Assembly (NCBI GenBank): GCA_964017155.1
Contig: OZ024862.1
Location: 33,063,691 to 33,127,690, forward strand
Source of the DNA: Oasisia sp. SBJ-2009
Taxonomy: Eukaryota > Annelida > Polychaeta > Sabellida > Siboglinidae
Length of the DNA: 64,000 nucleotides
Reading direction: 5' to 3'
The notes below the pieces were generated by a model that saw nothing but the letters and a program-made list of their open reading frames with translations, was not told the DNA's origin and did not search any database. Below, in pieces: positions 44,801 through 56,802 of the stretch (positions are counted from its first letter, which is position 1; each line of letters begins with the position of its first letter). The position numbers were made by a program, and so were the translations under genes.

Positions 44801-47800
44801 CTTTATCTTTCGTTTGATCTCACCTGTATTCTTTCCAGCATATCTATTTCTTTATTATAATAGGGCCACCCATGCTGATGCATATATCATATATATCTGT
44901 GTCCCCTGTGTGAGGTGACCTGGGTCTGCTGTTGTCTTACAGTCTGTGGTACATCTGTGCAATGCTCATGTGTCTGAGTTCCTGCGTGTGTTTGCTCTGG
45001 CCTACTTCCCCAGCCACAAGTCTGTGTCCACAGGCAGGATAGACAGAGGTGAGACAACAGTCTGCTTAAGTCTTGTTTCTCTCAAAACTGCATCTGAAAC
45101 TGGTGTTTTTGAAGCACCCAATGTTTTTTCTTCAGTTTATATTGACATTAATGTTAATTTTTTCTCGATATTATAAAACATTGCCGCTGTTTGTGTATTG
45201 CTACCTTCTGTTGACTAACAACCAAATTACACTTAGCTTTTACTAGCTGACAGAAGAAACTACCAAAGCAGTTCAACAATACGTCATTTCCGATTTAAGT
45301 TAAATTGTTTAACTACATGTACTTCGACTTTGTGAGAACTGTTTATAAATATTTTATTCCTGTCTTTGCATTTCAGAGTTGCGGGAGATGTGTGCCAGGA
45401 TCCGTGCTGTCGAGAGAGACTTCACCCGGCACTGGGAGAGACTGGAGCAGGCCTACACAGTGCACCAGTGCAGCTGGCAGCAGAAGACAGAGACCCGCAG
45501 TGGCACTGCACTACGCAAGCCAAGGACAGTCAGCCAGAGTGGCACCGCCTACGTCACCATGCACAGCCTCAGTCTGCATCTACAGGCAGCTCTCAAACGG
45601 TCAGTGTCGTGTGTGTGTGTGTGGGTGCGTGCGTGCGTGCGTGCATGTCTGTCTGTCTGTCATCTGCCAATCATCTTGTCTGTCATCTGCCTTTTGTCTG
45701 CCTGTCACCTGTCTTGTGTCTGTGTGTTGTCTGTGTGTCCGTCTGCCGTCATCTGCCTGTCGTCTGTCTGTCATCTGTTTGGCGTCTCTGTCATCTGTTT
45801 GGCGTCTGTATGTTATCAGCCTGTTGTCTGCCTGTCATCTGTCTGTCGTCTCCCTGTCATCTGTCGTCTATTTGTCATCTGTCTGTCATCTCCATGTCAT
45901 CTGTCTGTCGTCTGTCTGTCAAGGCAGCAGGATGCAGGAAACGTGTTTGTTTTTATTGTAAACTCCTGATACCCTGCACAAAGTGATGTTAGTTAATAAG
46001 TGGTCACACATACATTTGTCAGTATTGTCAGCTGGTGGTTGTGGAAGTGAGCAGAGCAGACATTTGCTGCAGATGGAGTCTAGATGGTTAATGGACTTTT
46101 AATTTATAGTACTAGCAGTAATTAGTTACTGAATCTACAGTTCATGCACCTGATGTTATTATTTGAATTATTAAACCACCAAACCATGCTTTGTTCAGGG
46201 TCCATGACCTGGAGGTCCAACTAGAGTCTCTCTGTGAGGATGACGACTCTGACCTGACAACTGACTTGCAGCTACAGTTGGCCTCTGACCTCAAGGTCAT
46301 AAAGGTCAATCTTGATGCATGCAATGATTGCTGGGAGAGTTTGAATGACTTAGATGGACACTCACGAGACGTCCATCAAGGTTTGTGCTGCTGCAAACAT
46401 TCTCCTGGCAATCTGCTGATTTCAGTTTTAGTCTTACCTCAAGATCTTACCTCAAGACCAGTCAGTAGTTGCCCAAAACTTAGCATTGAGACTGTCTCAA
46501 GATTTATTTTTTGATGTTGCAGTTTCTCTATTGATGTATTTTTTTCATATGTTTTTATCCGGCATAGTCAAGGCTGGTTAATTTGAAAAATTATAATTAT
46601 ACAGATTTGGGTGACCTCTCCAATCACTTCAGAGGCGTGACTTCAGTTCGTTTACTGTCCTGGCCTGAACTGTGTCGTCTGACAGAGAGTTCCACATTTT
46701 AACCACTCTGGTCGAGAAGAAGTGATGTCTGTAGCCAGTTGCTCTCTGTGTTTGGAGGTTTTCACTGTGCCCTCTTGTGGTACCACTGTTTTTTTTTAAC
46801 ATCAGCTTTGATGGACACTGTGAACATCTGCAGTCCTGGTTGACCGAGTCTATTCTTTTAATAATTTTGAAAGTCTGGATTATGTCTGTTATTAATGGAA
46901 GACAGCTGTTTTAATTTACATCCCAGCATGAATTGTCTTTATTTCACCAAATATCTCCCGGATGTCTTATCCTTACCAACAGAATTGTTTTATGTCATAA
47001 ATAGTCTGAATGTTCCACTCTATGGTGACACATCAGATAAATGTAGCCTGACAGTGCTAGCTGCCAAACAGAAATGACAAAAGAAATTATAAAATGCCAG
47101 ACTAATTACAATGACAAAGTCAAAAACAATTCAATGAACATTGTATGGTTACCCTGAGAGGGACGTGACAAACATAAATTTCTCGCTTTGTTTTAGATGC
47201 TGACCAATTAACTGACTGTGGTCAGTCAGAGGACAGTGGCGTGTCACCAACTGTCCACCCACCTCATCTTGTTGACATGTCTGAGCCATTCCTTGAAGAC
47301 CAGGTCGGTAAAAGCAAGTTGGGCTTCATTTGTTACACATCTATTTCAAGGTCAAATGTTCACATCTGTGGTTATCTCGGAATGCTGTTCTAATAAAATT
47401 GTCGGAATGCAAGAGAGTGATAATTTATTCATGCCGAGTAGCTTGACCAATGCAGGCGAAGCAGTGATGTCAGGTGTGGTGTGCCATGGTTCTACGTTTG
47501 ATTGATATGCTTTTTAACATGCCTGCTCATTTATTGGTTTCTCTTTTGATTCGGAAGCTGAGATAGACTTATGCAAGCAAGAGTATTTTATTGCCATACT
47601 CCACAGCATTTTTTACTTAAAACTACTATTATTACCAGTGTAAATTACTACACTGGCTATGTGTGTGTTTAACAAATACAGATAATTTTTATTTAAATAC
47701 CAGTTTCAAGCATAGTGTGTATGTCATAGTCATAGTGTGTATGTCATATAAACCATCCATTAGCTGCCTGGTTGCTCTATTGTGTGTGTATTCTCTGTTG

Positions 47801-49046
47801 AGATGTATGAGGCCTTCCCAGACACGGAGGATGTGGATCACTCAGACAGAGACGAAGACACTGAGCGACTTCTAGCAAAGGAAGAGAAGGTTTGAGCCTT
47901 ATTGTGTTCGCAGGACAAGTTCAAATATGTCACTATTTGTCACACAGAAAAATGGGCTACTTCAGATAATGTGTCATACATAGCATCCAGCATTGTCTGA
48001 AACTTTGTTTAATTAACACATATACAAAGGAACTTGTTATTTATTTGTGTGTGTCACACATTCCCCGTACAATGTGTAGGGTATCTGCCAGGAACAGTGG
48101 ACATATTCCCCACCCCAGGCTTGTGAGGATGATCAAACCTCAAATGCATGCATGCACACCACACCACACGTGCGCTCACACACACACACCACACATACAC
48201 CACACACACACACACGCACGCACGCACGCATGCGCGCACACACACACACACACTAAAAGTGTCTGTTTAGCTGTGTGCATGACAAATGACTGGACTGTGT
48301 TGCAGGAGGCCAAGAGACGAGAGAAGAGGGAGGCACTGCGCATGTTGTCAGAGTTGAAGGGGGTGATAGCTCTGAGGGCACTGGAGAAAAGCTGTCACAC
48401 CCGCCCCAGTCAAGGGGCCGCCCTCTCTGACGACCTCAATGATATCAAATTACCTGATGACAGGACAGAGGAAAAATCCAGTAGGGTGGAGGGTATGGAG
48501 TCACATGTTCACACGCAAGCAATCTCAGATCCTGAAACCTGCATCAGTTCAAATGGTACATCAGTTGTCACTGAGGATGACACACAATGTGAGACACATG
48601 TCAATGACATCTCTCAGCAGACGGAGGAAACAAGTCACCTACCAGCAGAGACAACTAAAGTAGCATTTGGGCTGTATGGGTCAATTGTAGTGGACGGTGC
48701 CGGAGGCCGGTTCCCACACTTGGACAAACAACAAACTCAACAAGACCTCAGTGGTGACACCAGTGACGAAGACAAACAGGACTCTGGGGAAGAACGTGAG
48801 GGTTGGCTGTCGGAGTTCCCATCCTCCCAACCTCAGTGTAGGGACAAATTAGGTGACCCCTGTGAACCTTGCGATGTCACATCTGAGCAGATGTGTGAAC
48901 GACCGATATTAGGAATGTCATTCACAGCCACCGTGGCATTACAGGCTGTGGCACGGTCTCGCCAGATGGCAGCACTGTCTGTTGACACATTCGGTGATGA
49001 CAGTGACAGCGAGGCTATTGATGGGGAAGACGGACAAAGTTTGTAG
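39916..49046 (+). CDS. VEZT: Vezatin
   Basis: Fourteen exons: 39916-39945, 40642-40764, 41192-41278, 41615-41799, 42970-43242, 43703-43852, 44153-44202, 44335-44459, 44943-45048, 45377-45599, 46199-46380, 47197-47303, 47803-47889 and 48306-49046. They encode 822 residues (human about 780) with all phases consistent. Vezatin is an adherens-junction membrane protein that binds myosin VIIA and links it to cadherin-catenin complexes. Exon 5 supplies the membrane region (GVLLASVQVASLTHLFYRHW, LSTVGISVSALVMRH) followed by the conserved KSVRLIQETELIAKGFTM. Exons 10-11 are coiled-coil-like (ELREMCARIRAVERDFTRHW, DACNDCWESLND). Exon 14 starts EAKRREKREALRMLSELKGV, is acidic, and ends with FTATVALQAVARSRQ and TFGDDSDSEA, matching the conserved vertebrate C-terminus as I recall it. 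Intron 6 is U12-type. The exon 8 acceptor is weak and chosen by phase. Confidence 0.92.
41806..41850. repeat. (TA)n microsatellite
   Basis: About 20 TA dinucleotides starting right after the VEZT exon 4 donor. Confidence 0.95.
42250..42883 (+). mobile_element. P-element-like TIR transposon with THAP remnant
   Basis: About 635 bp bounded by TIRs of about 95 bp (42252-42346 and 42785-42881, roughly 85% identical by eye). The TIRs share cataatagagtt-type and taacaatttccacatatact segments. Between them an ATG at 42609 opens MPSCSAYSCNNS, the C2CH start of a THAP domain. Near 42710-42775 the sequence SVHFEEKCFDVDMYHQLMG matches the second half of a THAP domain. Stops and frameshifts kill the frame, and the catalytic part is absent. 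THAP plus TIR indicates an internally deleted P-superfamily element. It lies in VEZT intron 4. Confidence 0.8.
43853..44152 (+). other. VEZT: U12-type intron (VEZT intron 6)
   Basis: The donor is gtatccttta, an exact match to the minor-spliceosome 5' splice site. The acceptor region has ctttttaat, 8 of 9 to the U12 branch-site consensus, about 11 bp before the AG. A major-class polypyrimidine tract is lacking. The phase (2) fits both flanking exons. Confidence 0.85.
45603..45928. repeat. (GT)n and ctgtctgtcatctg repeat after a VEZT donor
   Basis: A GT tract begins 8 bp after exon 10. It is followed by degenerate units of tgtctgtcatctg and tgtctgtcgtctg over about 280 bp. It opens long spurious frames. 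Confidence 0.9.
46605..46800 (-). mobile_element. LINE reverse transcriptase C-terminal fragment, antisense
   Basis: The - strand reads TTRGHSENLQTQRATGYRHH then FFSTRVVKMWNSLSDDTVQA and ELKSR, the conserved end of CR1/L2/Jockey-type reverse transcriptases. It lies in VEZT intron 11, antisense to the gene. Confidence 0.75.
48160..48255. repeat. (CA)n-rich microsatellite before VEZT exon 14
   Basis: Interrupted CA/CG repeats 50-145 bp upstream of the last VEZT acceptor. Confidence 0.95.
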
Positions 49047-49157
49047 CATGGACATGCTACCTGGGATTAGGTTATTTTGGTAGTATTATGCATTTGACAC
49101 TGTGAGAAGGAGGAGGAAAATTCAGAAGTGGACGATACATGGGGGGTTATTTATGTT

Positions 49158-49163
49158 AATAAA
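49158..49163 (+). terminator. VEZT poly(A) signal
   Basis: AATAAA about 112 bp after the VEZT stop codon. Confidence 0.6.
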
Positions 49164-49960
49164 ATGCTCAGAACGTGACTTTATTTGTTATATGCCATTG
49201 AAATGGTTATATTATATGATGTCGAATAATGAAAATATATCATCGATTGGAATGAATTTGCTTTTATAAGCTTCATGTTCATATTGCACTAGTCATCCAA
49301 TAGATTTATCTCTTGACCAACAGATTGTCTTTATCACTTGACCAATGGACAGTCTTTATCATGTGACCAACAGAGTCTTTATCATATGACCAATAGATCC
49401 AGACAGTCTTGCATTCTCTTACACATGTTATAATGGCTTTTAGAATGTGTTAGATGGTATCTTATAGTCTGTTGTGTTTGGGGGAAACATGTCATATGCA
49501 CCGGATTAAGAATTAACAAAATGTGTAGCCAGGGAACATGGTGCATTTGTTTCTGGCTATTTTTTAAAACTTATGAGAAAGCAGTTCTGTCTATAGTTAT
49601 AAATACGAAAGCCTTATAAATATTTTCTTCCCATTCATTTAACATAATATTAAACTTTACATACAATACCACAGGTAGAGGGCGATTACACAAGGGGTAA
49701 ATAAACAGTCATGCAGTCCCCTTTATTCACTATATGCATGTTTCTGTTTGAGGAAAATACCTTCCTAATGTGCAACTATTCTACCCAAAGCAAGAGCCAA
49801 TGTTTAGATCACTGTTACTGGGCCCCCTTGATGGTGCCGCCACCTGCCTGACATCGACTGTAATGTTGGCAAAGCAAAGAAGCAACCTCTAAATCATCCG
49901 ACAGGTGGCGTAATTTCTACATGCAGTGATCGGACGTTCACTCTGCTAGCAACGTTGAAC
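49164..49960. other. VEZT-SIGMAR1 intergenic region
   Basis: About 0.8 kb of AT-rich sequence, with three degenerate tandem copies of a ccaacagattgtctttatca-like unit at 49315-49405. The proximal part presumably holds the SIGMAR1 promoter. No core motif is recognised. Confidence 0.5.
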
Positions 49961-52900
49961 ATGTTTCTAATAAACTTCAGTTTCGTCAAAACAGCACTCA
50001 TTTTAGCCATTTCAATATTTTTGATTAACTTGTGGTTATCGTCGAAAGGGTACCTTTTTACCGAGGAATCAATCGCTGCACTGGCGAGAAAGCATGCGGC
50101 TCAGTTCAAAGAGAAAGTCGACGGTAGGGCTTGTCTCGGAGCAGCCATTGATTGCATTTACGGTGGAATCGTGTTATAAAAATAGTCGTTGCTTCAGCAG
50201 AGTAGTGTTATCGTAAAATGATCAATAGGGACCCAATGACAAACGTTGTCTTATGCATGACGGTCAAGCTACGACCCTTGATTGGCGTCGTCTGCGTGCT
50301 CACAGAGTGTGTACTCCCACTTGTTACAGACCATTGGCCTGGCCAGTTACCCTAATCAACCGCGGTAATTAGTGCTCACGGCCGCAGGTGCCCGCCGACC
50401 GGATTTCATTATTGGTCACGTCGCCTAAAGTTGTACGTCATTAGCATTACAGCAGGTCTAACGGGGTCGTCTCAAATAGTTATCTTTGTGCACATACATG
50501 TACATTGGGTTTTATGTGTCTAGCAGAGATCTCTATTTTGGTCTAAAAATAAGGTTTCTTATGTCAAGATGTGGCTAAAAATAAAATATTAGTCAGTGAA
50601 ATTCTACTTACTCGACATTAGAGCATATTTTGTGTAAAGTTTATTTTAGTCATTTCCGGCTCTACAGTTATGTTAATCGCGTGCGAATTGCACATGTCTA
50701 CATCCAGTGGGCCTGTCTTCTCTTGTTTCACTGTAGATATTGAATCAATAACGCTGTATGCAAGTCTAAGAACCAGGTAGTCGGCGAATATTCTACATCA
50801 CCACAGTACCTGTGTTAATTAATACATCCAACATTGTGGCTGATTGTGCTGGACTGGTAGTTTGATGCTGTACAACCAGAACCAAAAGATGGGACACTTT
50901 AAACGACCAGTGCGTGACACTTATGCTGGTATTGCAGGGGTAGAACAATTGAAACTAATAAAATAATGAAAGTAGACATCAACATGAGAGCAGTATATTT
51001 AACAAAATATGCATGTTTCAAAAAGCCTACTAACATTTCTAACAGTGTGTAATATTACATCTTTATATTTATAGTCATACCCACCAAGCAACAACAACAA
51101 CAAATGAATTAGAAATTCCACACTTTATGCAATGCCAGTGGGCTTTTTGAAACATGCATATTTTTGCCGCGCTTTTACCGATGCTGGGATGTGACGTAAT
51201 AGTTGGTAAAATGCTTAGCTCATTAAATCTGAAAATTCCACGGGGTCTGGGGGCATGCCGTGTTTAATATAACATTTTAAACATATAGATATTTTTATGT
51301 ATTTTTTAAAGACACTCAAATGTTACATATAATAGTATACTTCATGTATATGCAACAAAAGAAATTTATATAATGCCTTGTTGTTATTCCCTTTAAGCTC
51401 CAAAGTAAGTTAATTATACTACAATAAACCATTCTTGGAGCCATGAACAATATTTTCACTAACATGAGACCAGTAACAAGATTACCACCTTGAGAATCAA
51501 CTCTAGATGGCAGGTGAACAAGGAAGCCCTTTGGCTTATCGAGAGTCCAACCTATCTATTTTAGTGTATCCCGTCCCTCTAAGGTCAATTATATTTTTTA
51601 ACACAATATTAACACTACTAGCATCTACACAATCAGCTGATAATATGTTCCATTTATTTACTGTTCTTTGTGAAAATGTTCTCATATCTACTAATTTAGT
51701 CTACGCTGCCTCTGCTAATGTAACTTCATGTCCTCTAGTCCTCTCTTCCTTAACCGAGAACAAAATATTTCTGTCAGTATTTTCATACCCATTAAATATT
51801 ATAAACACTAAGATAGATCTGATCTCCTCTCAATCTCCTGGTCTCTAGTTTTGTTAAACTACATTCTCTTAGATGCATTTCGTAACTAATACCCCAGAGT
51901 TTTGTTATCATTTAGGTTGCTGTCCTTTGAACACTTTCTAGTATATCAATATCCTTCTTGCGATATGGCCTCCATGCTTAAATACAATTTTCTAAATGAG
52001 GCCTAACTAATGTTATATACAGCTGCATTATTAGTTATTTTTCCTTGTACACTGTATTTCACCTAATTAATCCAGCAATTTGGTTGCTCTTCGATGCTGC
52101 AATTCTACACTATTCTGAGACCTTCATATTAGCACTAATATTTACCCCCAGTAACCCTAAGTCATTTACTTTTATGGAAGCACTTAACTGACCAATTCAG
52201 CAGCTTGATGTCATGGCAACAATAAAATAACCCGGAGTAAGTAAAACAATATCATATTTAGATTTAAAATAGTTATGTACAATAATACAACATTACACAG
52301 CATATGGTTTCCAATTGCAGTTCCGAATGTAGAAGCTGCCTACAAACGCATACATGCCGAGCTACTGAAGAAGTACCCCGGACACATTCTGCCCAAGAAG
52401 GACCTCCAGTGGATGTTTGTGAACGCAGGCGGCTGGATGGGCTCCATGTGTATGCTGCACGCGTCTCTCACAGAGTATGTCTTGTTCTTTGGCGTGGCTA
52501 TGGACACTGCTGGCCATTCAGGTAAGACTGTCTTCTGAAATTTGTGCCCCTGTATATTCATGACACCCAAATACGGTGGTCTGACTACTGGTACTTAATT
52601 AGTGCTGTACAAGTTGGTGATTAATTATAAATGTTTCACAGGTAGATATTGACTTTGCAAGCAAGATTACAGTCTGTTCATCACTATGAAAGTTTGGCTA
52701 TTAAAATGGTAAAAATCAGTAACAAATTGTATTGTAGGCATTCCTTTTGTACTCATCAGAAACTTAATTGCTCTGGTCACATGTAAATAGCCATAATTCT
52801 AGCCGATAGAATTGTAATTAAGATATTGGAGATCTGAGGAAACCAAGCCAGTGCGCACTAATTCAAAAGCATTTTGAAGCTATTGTTAAATTCTTATTGG

Positions 52901-54582
52901 TAATTGTAATTAATTAGTAGTATTCACCTTTAGGTTTTGCCATAGTAAATCTAAATAAATCAGGTTAAAATTGCAATATCATACCAGGTTACTCTATGCA
53001 GTTATGCCTATAAGGCTACAATGCTGGTACAATAATGTTTTTATACAATACAATAAAACTGTATTTATCCATGTAAGGGCAATTACATTGTTGTTATCTT
53101 GTATGAAATGTGAGTACAAGTCACAGTATAAATATGTTGGGATACTGGTAGAAGACTGCCAGTTGAGAAACACAATCTGGCAAATTTATGTAGAGAGACT
53201 AGAGATCCGTCCAACCATCACTTGGATTGGTTAAAACCCATTTTGGATGGATAGAAATATCACTGGACAGGTGGTGGACGAGTAAAAAAATAAGGAACAA
53301 AAATGGTCCTAAAATATATATATATATTGTCAAGAATGCTTTGAAAATGGGTGTCACACATTATTGTTTATTTCACGACTTAACAATACACATATCATCT
53401 GACTAGTCTCTATGTCAGTTAACACGTATACGACTACCACAAAATTTTGGACTGGTAATTTATTGTTATCCCACAGAAAGGCCTGGGCAATGTGTCTCAG
53501 AACTAGGTCAGTAGCCCGCAGGGTCGGATATCAACACCAAATTGTGTCTGGATTTCACTCACTGGGGAAGAAACATGGTGTTAATTGTCTCGCTTCGGGC
53601 TAATGCTTCCTCTTTCGTTTCAGGTCGCTACTGGGCAAACATATCTGATACTCTGCTCACGGGAGAATTCAATCAGTGGAAAGAAGGAGAACTGAAAATG
53701 AACTCTTTTCACCCGGGTATGTGTCACTGAGACGGACGTGTACGTGACGATAGTCAGATGGTTCAAGTCTATTATTGCATTTTACTAAATGTCATAACTG
53801 TATCAACTTCCATGTTCCTGAGGCTTTTCTCTGTGATGTCGGCGGTATAATGACAATGTTGGAAGGAAGTTAACTCCATCTTCAGCCCATCTTACTTCTT
53901 TCCCACTTCATCTGTCTTCTTTGTATCCCTTTTAGGTCTGTCCCAGAGGCTGCTCTTGCTCAATTTGTCTCACAATTTTGCCTTTACCTGCATGCGTTTC
54001 TTGATAAAGCAAAGCATTCAATTTATACTGCACATTCTAGAGTGATTTACTCTCCACGTCAACTTCCGTGGAAGTGTTGAGTCATACAGAAAGTAAAGTT
54101 CCACTTATGTAGGTGACACTGTGTTCCACTGATGTAGGTGACACAGTATTGCACTGTTGTAGGTGACACTGTGGTCCACTGATGTAGGTGACACTGTGCT
54201 CCACTGTTGTAGGTGACACTGTGTTCCACTGTTGTAGGTGACACCGTGTTCCACTGTTGTAGGTGACACTGTGGTCCACTGATGTAGGTGACACTGTGGT
54301 CCACTTATGTAGGTGACACTGTGTTCCACTGTTGTAGGTGACACTGTGTTCCATGCATGGGGTGAGGCAACAATGGTCAACTTCAAGGCAGGAACTTGGA
54401 TGGTTGAATACGGGCGTGGCTTCATTCCGTCTACTCTAGGCTTTGCCTTAGCAGACACATTCTTCAGTACACTTGATTTTGTTAACTTATACTACATCCT
54501 GAGAATATACACAAAAGCTCTTCTTCTAGAAGCCAAGTTTTTCTTGACAATTGGTGTTGATAGTATTGCAGAATATTTATAA
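49961..54582 (+). CDS. SIGMAR1: Sigma non-opioid intracellular receptor 1
   Basis: Four exons: 49961-50123, 52321-52521, 53624-53716 and 54338-54582, giving 233 residues (human 223) with consistent phase 1 junctions. SIGMAR1 is an ER and nuclear-envelope chaperone related to fungal ERG2 sterol isomerase. Exon 1 encodes the single N-terminal membrane helix ([16 protein letters not shown]). The cupin-like barrel follows: [52 protein letters not shown], then [20 protein letters not shown] and [20 protein letters not shown]. The ligand-contacting acidic residues, Asp in SDT and Glu in MVEYG, are present. The terminal helices are conserved. The exon 4 acceptor is the last of a 25-bp tandem array. 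Confidence 0.95.
51003..51166. mobile_element. Small inverted-repeat element
   Basis: About 160 bp in SIGMAR1 intron 1, bounded by inverted copies of aatatgcatgtttcaaaaagcc (51005-51030 and 51140-51166). It is possibly a small MITE. Confidence 0.55.
51470..52180 (-). mobile_element. CR1/L2-like LINE 3' fragment, antisense
   Basis: The - strand reads [68 protein letters not shown] and a 3'UTR shared with 20.4-20.5 kb. Stops interrupt the frame. It occupies much of SIGMAR1 intron 1. Confidence 0.8.
54085..54337 (+). repeat. 25-bp minisatellite spanning the SIGMAR1 exon 4 acceptor
   Basis: About ten copies of gtgacactgtgttccactgttgtag. Exon 4 itself starts gtgacactgtgttccatgca, so the first 16 coding bases and the preceding AG are the template. 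Variants at gtgttgt/gatgt and gtgttc/gtggtc positions recur among units. Confidence 0.93.
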
Positions 54583-56802
54583 AATGTAGACTCATATAGC
54601 AATAATCCCATTTATCATTCCCCTTTGATAATTATAGCACTGACCTTTTTCTTGGTCATCATAGTTAATGGACACTGTTTACGTGGATGTCTTTACAGTA
54701 GTATTTTTATCACATTTTACCTACTTACATATGTAGTATATGTGGTATATCTCTTTGTATTACGAATATTTAAATAATGTCTTTAATATAAGTATGTGGC
54801 ATTATATATGGATATATATTTAGTGTAGTTAACTATTATTATAAAATATGTCATCTTTATACTGTAACATATTTATTAATGTTTATAAACATTGTCCGAG
54901 ATCATATGCAATCAAAAATTATAGAACTACCAGGAACATATACGAATAACTAACTTATATATAGGGTAGCCTGGCATGTTGGATCCAGTAATGTAATAAA
55001 ATGTTTTGACAGCCTTAAAGTGCAGAGATTTTGAACTTGTTGTTACAGTTATATACTATTTACTGTAGTGTATTATTTGTGACTGCTGTCATTCACTAGC
55101 AGCCTCCATATATTACACTGTTCACTGGGATTTGTGTTAACGTTAATAGGCTGTTTAACTATGTCAATAAGATTTTGTCTTGTCAACCTGCCACTCTGGC
55201 TGGTGCACATGTGCAGAAAAGGAGGATATTCTGACTGTTTTTTCCTGTTACTTCTCAAAAAGACTTATCTGTTTCTTCATGAATTGTTTTCCACTTTGAC
55301 GATGAAACATGTCATGCATGGTTAGACATCATTGTTTCTGTCATGGACGATTCCTTTTATTTGAAAGGTTATGATTTGTGTTTGAATACCTACAGAAGTG
55401 TAACTTACTGTTTTGCTAACCTGGTTGTATTTTGGTATTTACTTCAGAGTGGACCCATAATTTCTCCGTCTCCCAGAAATGTAACATTATGTACTGTTGA
55501 GTGGTTTGTTATCACCATGTTTTGCCCAAAAAAAATTGTAATGGCAGAATGGTGCCACCTAATGAACGAAACTTGTATTAGTGCACATTGATGCTGTTAG
55601 GTATATCCAAACTGGGTAGGTGGTGGGTAATGTTTTGTGCGGTAGCCATGTCCTTTTGGTTGAATTTCTTATTCATGTAACAAATCCCGTCCCGTAACAA
55701 ATAAATCTGTAGAATGTCTAGAATATATTCGGTGTTTCATACATATTGGGATTATGCTGTAATTAAAAGTTAAGTGATTTGATTGACAAATGCTAGTCCC
55801 ACAAATATTGAGAATATACACTGATATTTTGTTAGGGTTAATTAGACAGTTGATGAGACCACTCAAGTTAAGTTTGTAGTGTTGTAAAATCAAATATGAT
55901 AATTAATTTGATGTATAAGACGGCTAATTAACACTGTGGAAACCAGTTGGTTAGATTTATCATGTAACAAAGTACAGTTTTTCATTAATGCTGATATATA
56001 TATAATTATATTAATATAATATACATCCGTCAGATGGAGACACTCGATTTAACTTTTACCAATTTATCAGAACACGCCAGTGAGGGCAGGATGTATAAAG
56101 CCAAGAGCAAATTGCATTGCGAAATCGGAACTCGGCACAAGATTACCAGATAATAATGTCCCATGAACATAACTAACACCATACTGAACTGAAGTCGGAT
56201 GTAAAAAGACGTGTTAATTAAAACCACATGACCTGGATCATGTGATAGCAACGCAGCGCGTGGCCAAAAGATATCAACATTGCATTAGCAACCGAGATGG
56301 CGTCACGATTGACCAATCACGTGGACGCTTGTAAAAGCCCACGGCAATAAACTAACATGGAAACGCGTTGTGTATCGCGCCGCAAACAAGAGTAAACAGA
56401 AGGGAAATGATTGCAGGAAATCCAGTCTGAATAGAATTTGAGCGCGATCTGAAGACGACACTGCGTAGTTTTGTGAATCCTGCTCGTATAGCTGCCGTTT
56501 GTCTTGCAGAAGTCACGGTGGTGGTGTATAACGTAGTTTGTGCGCGGGTGTCGGTGACGGCGTTGGCTGTCACCTGTCGTGACTTGACGCGGTCGCAAAC
56601 CAAACAGGTATTATCGGTGCGTAATGTCTATGACGTCTAAGACTAAGATCACCCGCGATGAGCTGACGATTAGACATTGAAGACGCCGAGAGCGGACGCT
56701 CGTGTCTGCTGAATTGTTATTAAATAACGGTATAAATGTTGTTGTCGGGCGTTCGCGCTGGCAATATTGATTTAATAGTGCTGATCGGAGAGTTGTTGTG
56801 AT
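54583..56802. other. SIGMAR1 3'UTR and intergenic region
   Basis: The SIGMAR1 3'UTR is AT-rich and continues to an undefined end. The last 500 bp (56290-56802) are more CpG-rich and presumably hold the promoter and 5'UTR of the next gene. No repeat family or further coding exon is recognised. Confidence 0.5.

Noticed and set aside
45305..45986. 206-218-residue open frames overlapping VEZT exon 10
   Set aside because: They read through the exon in the wrong frame and into a CTGT repeat. The phase-consistent exon is 45377-45599.
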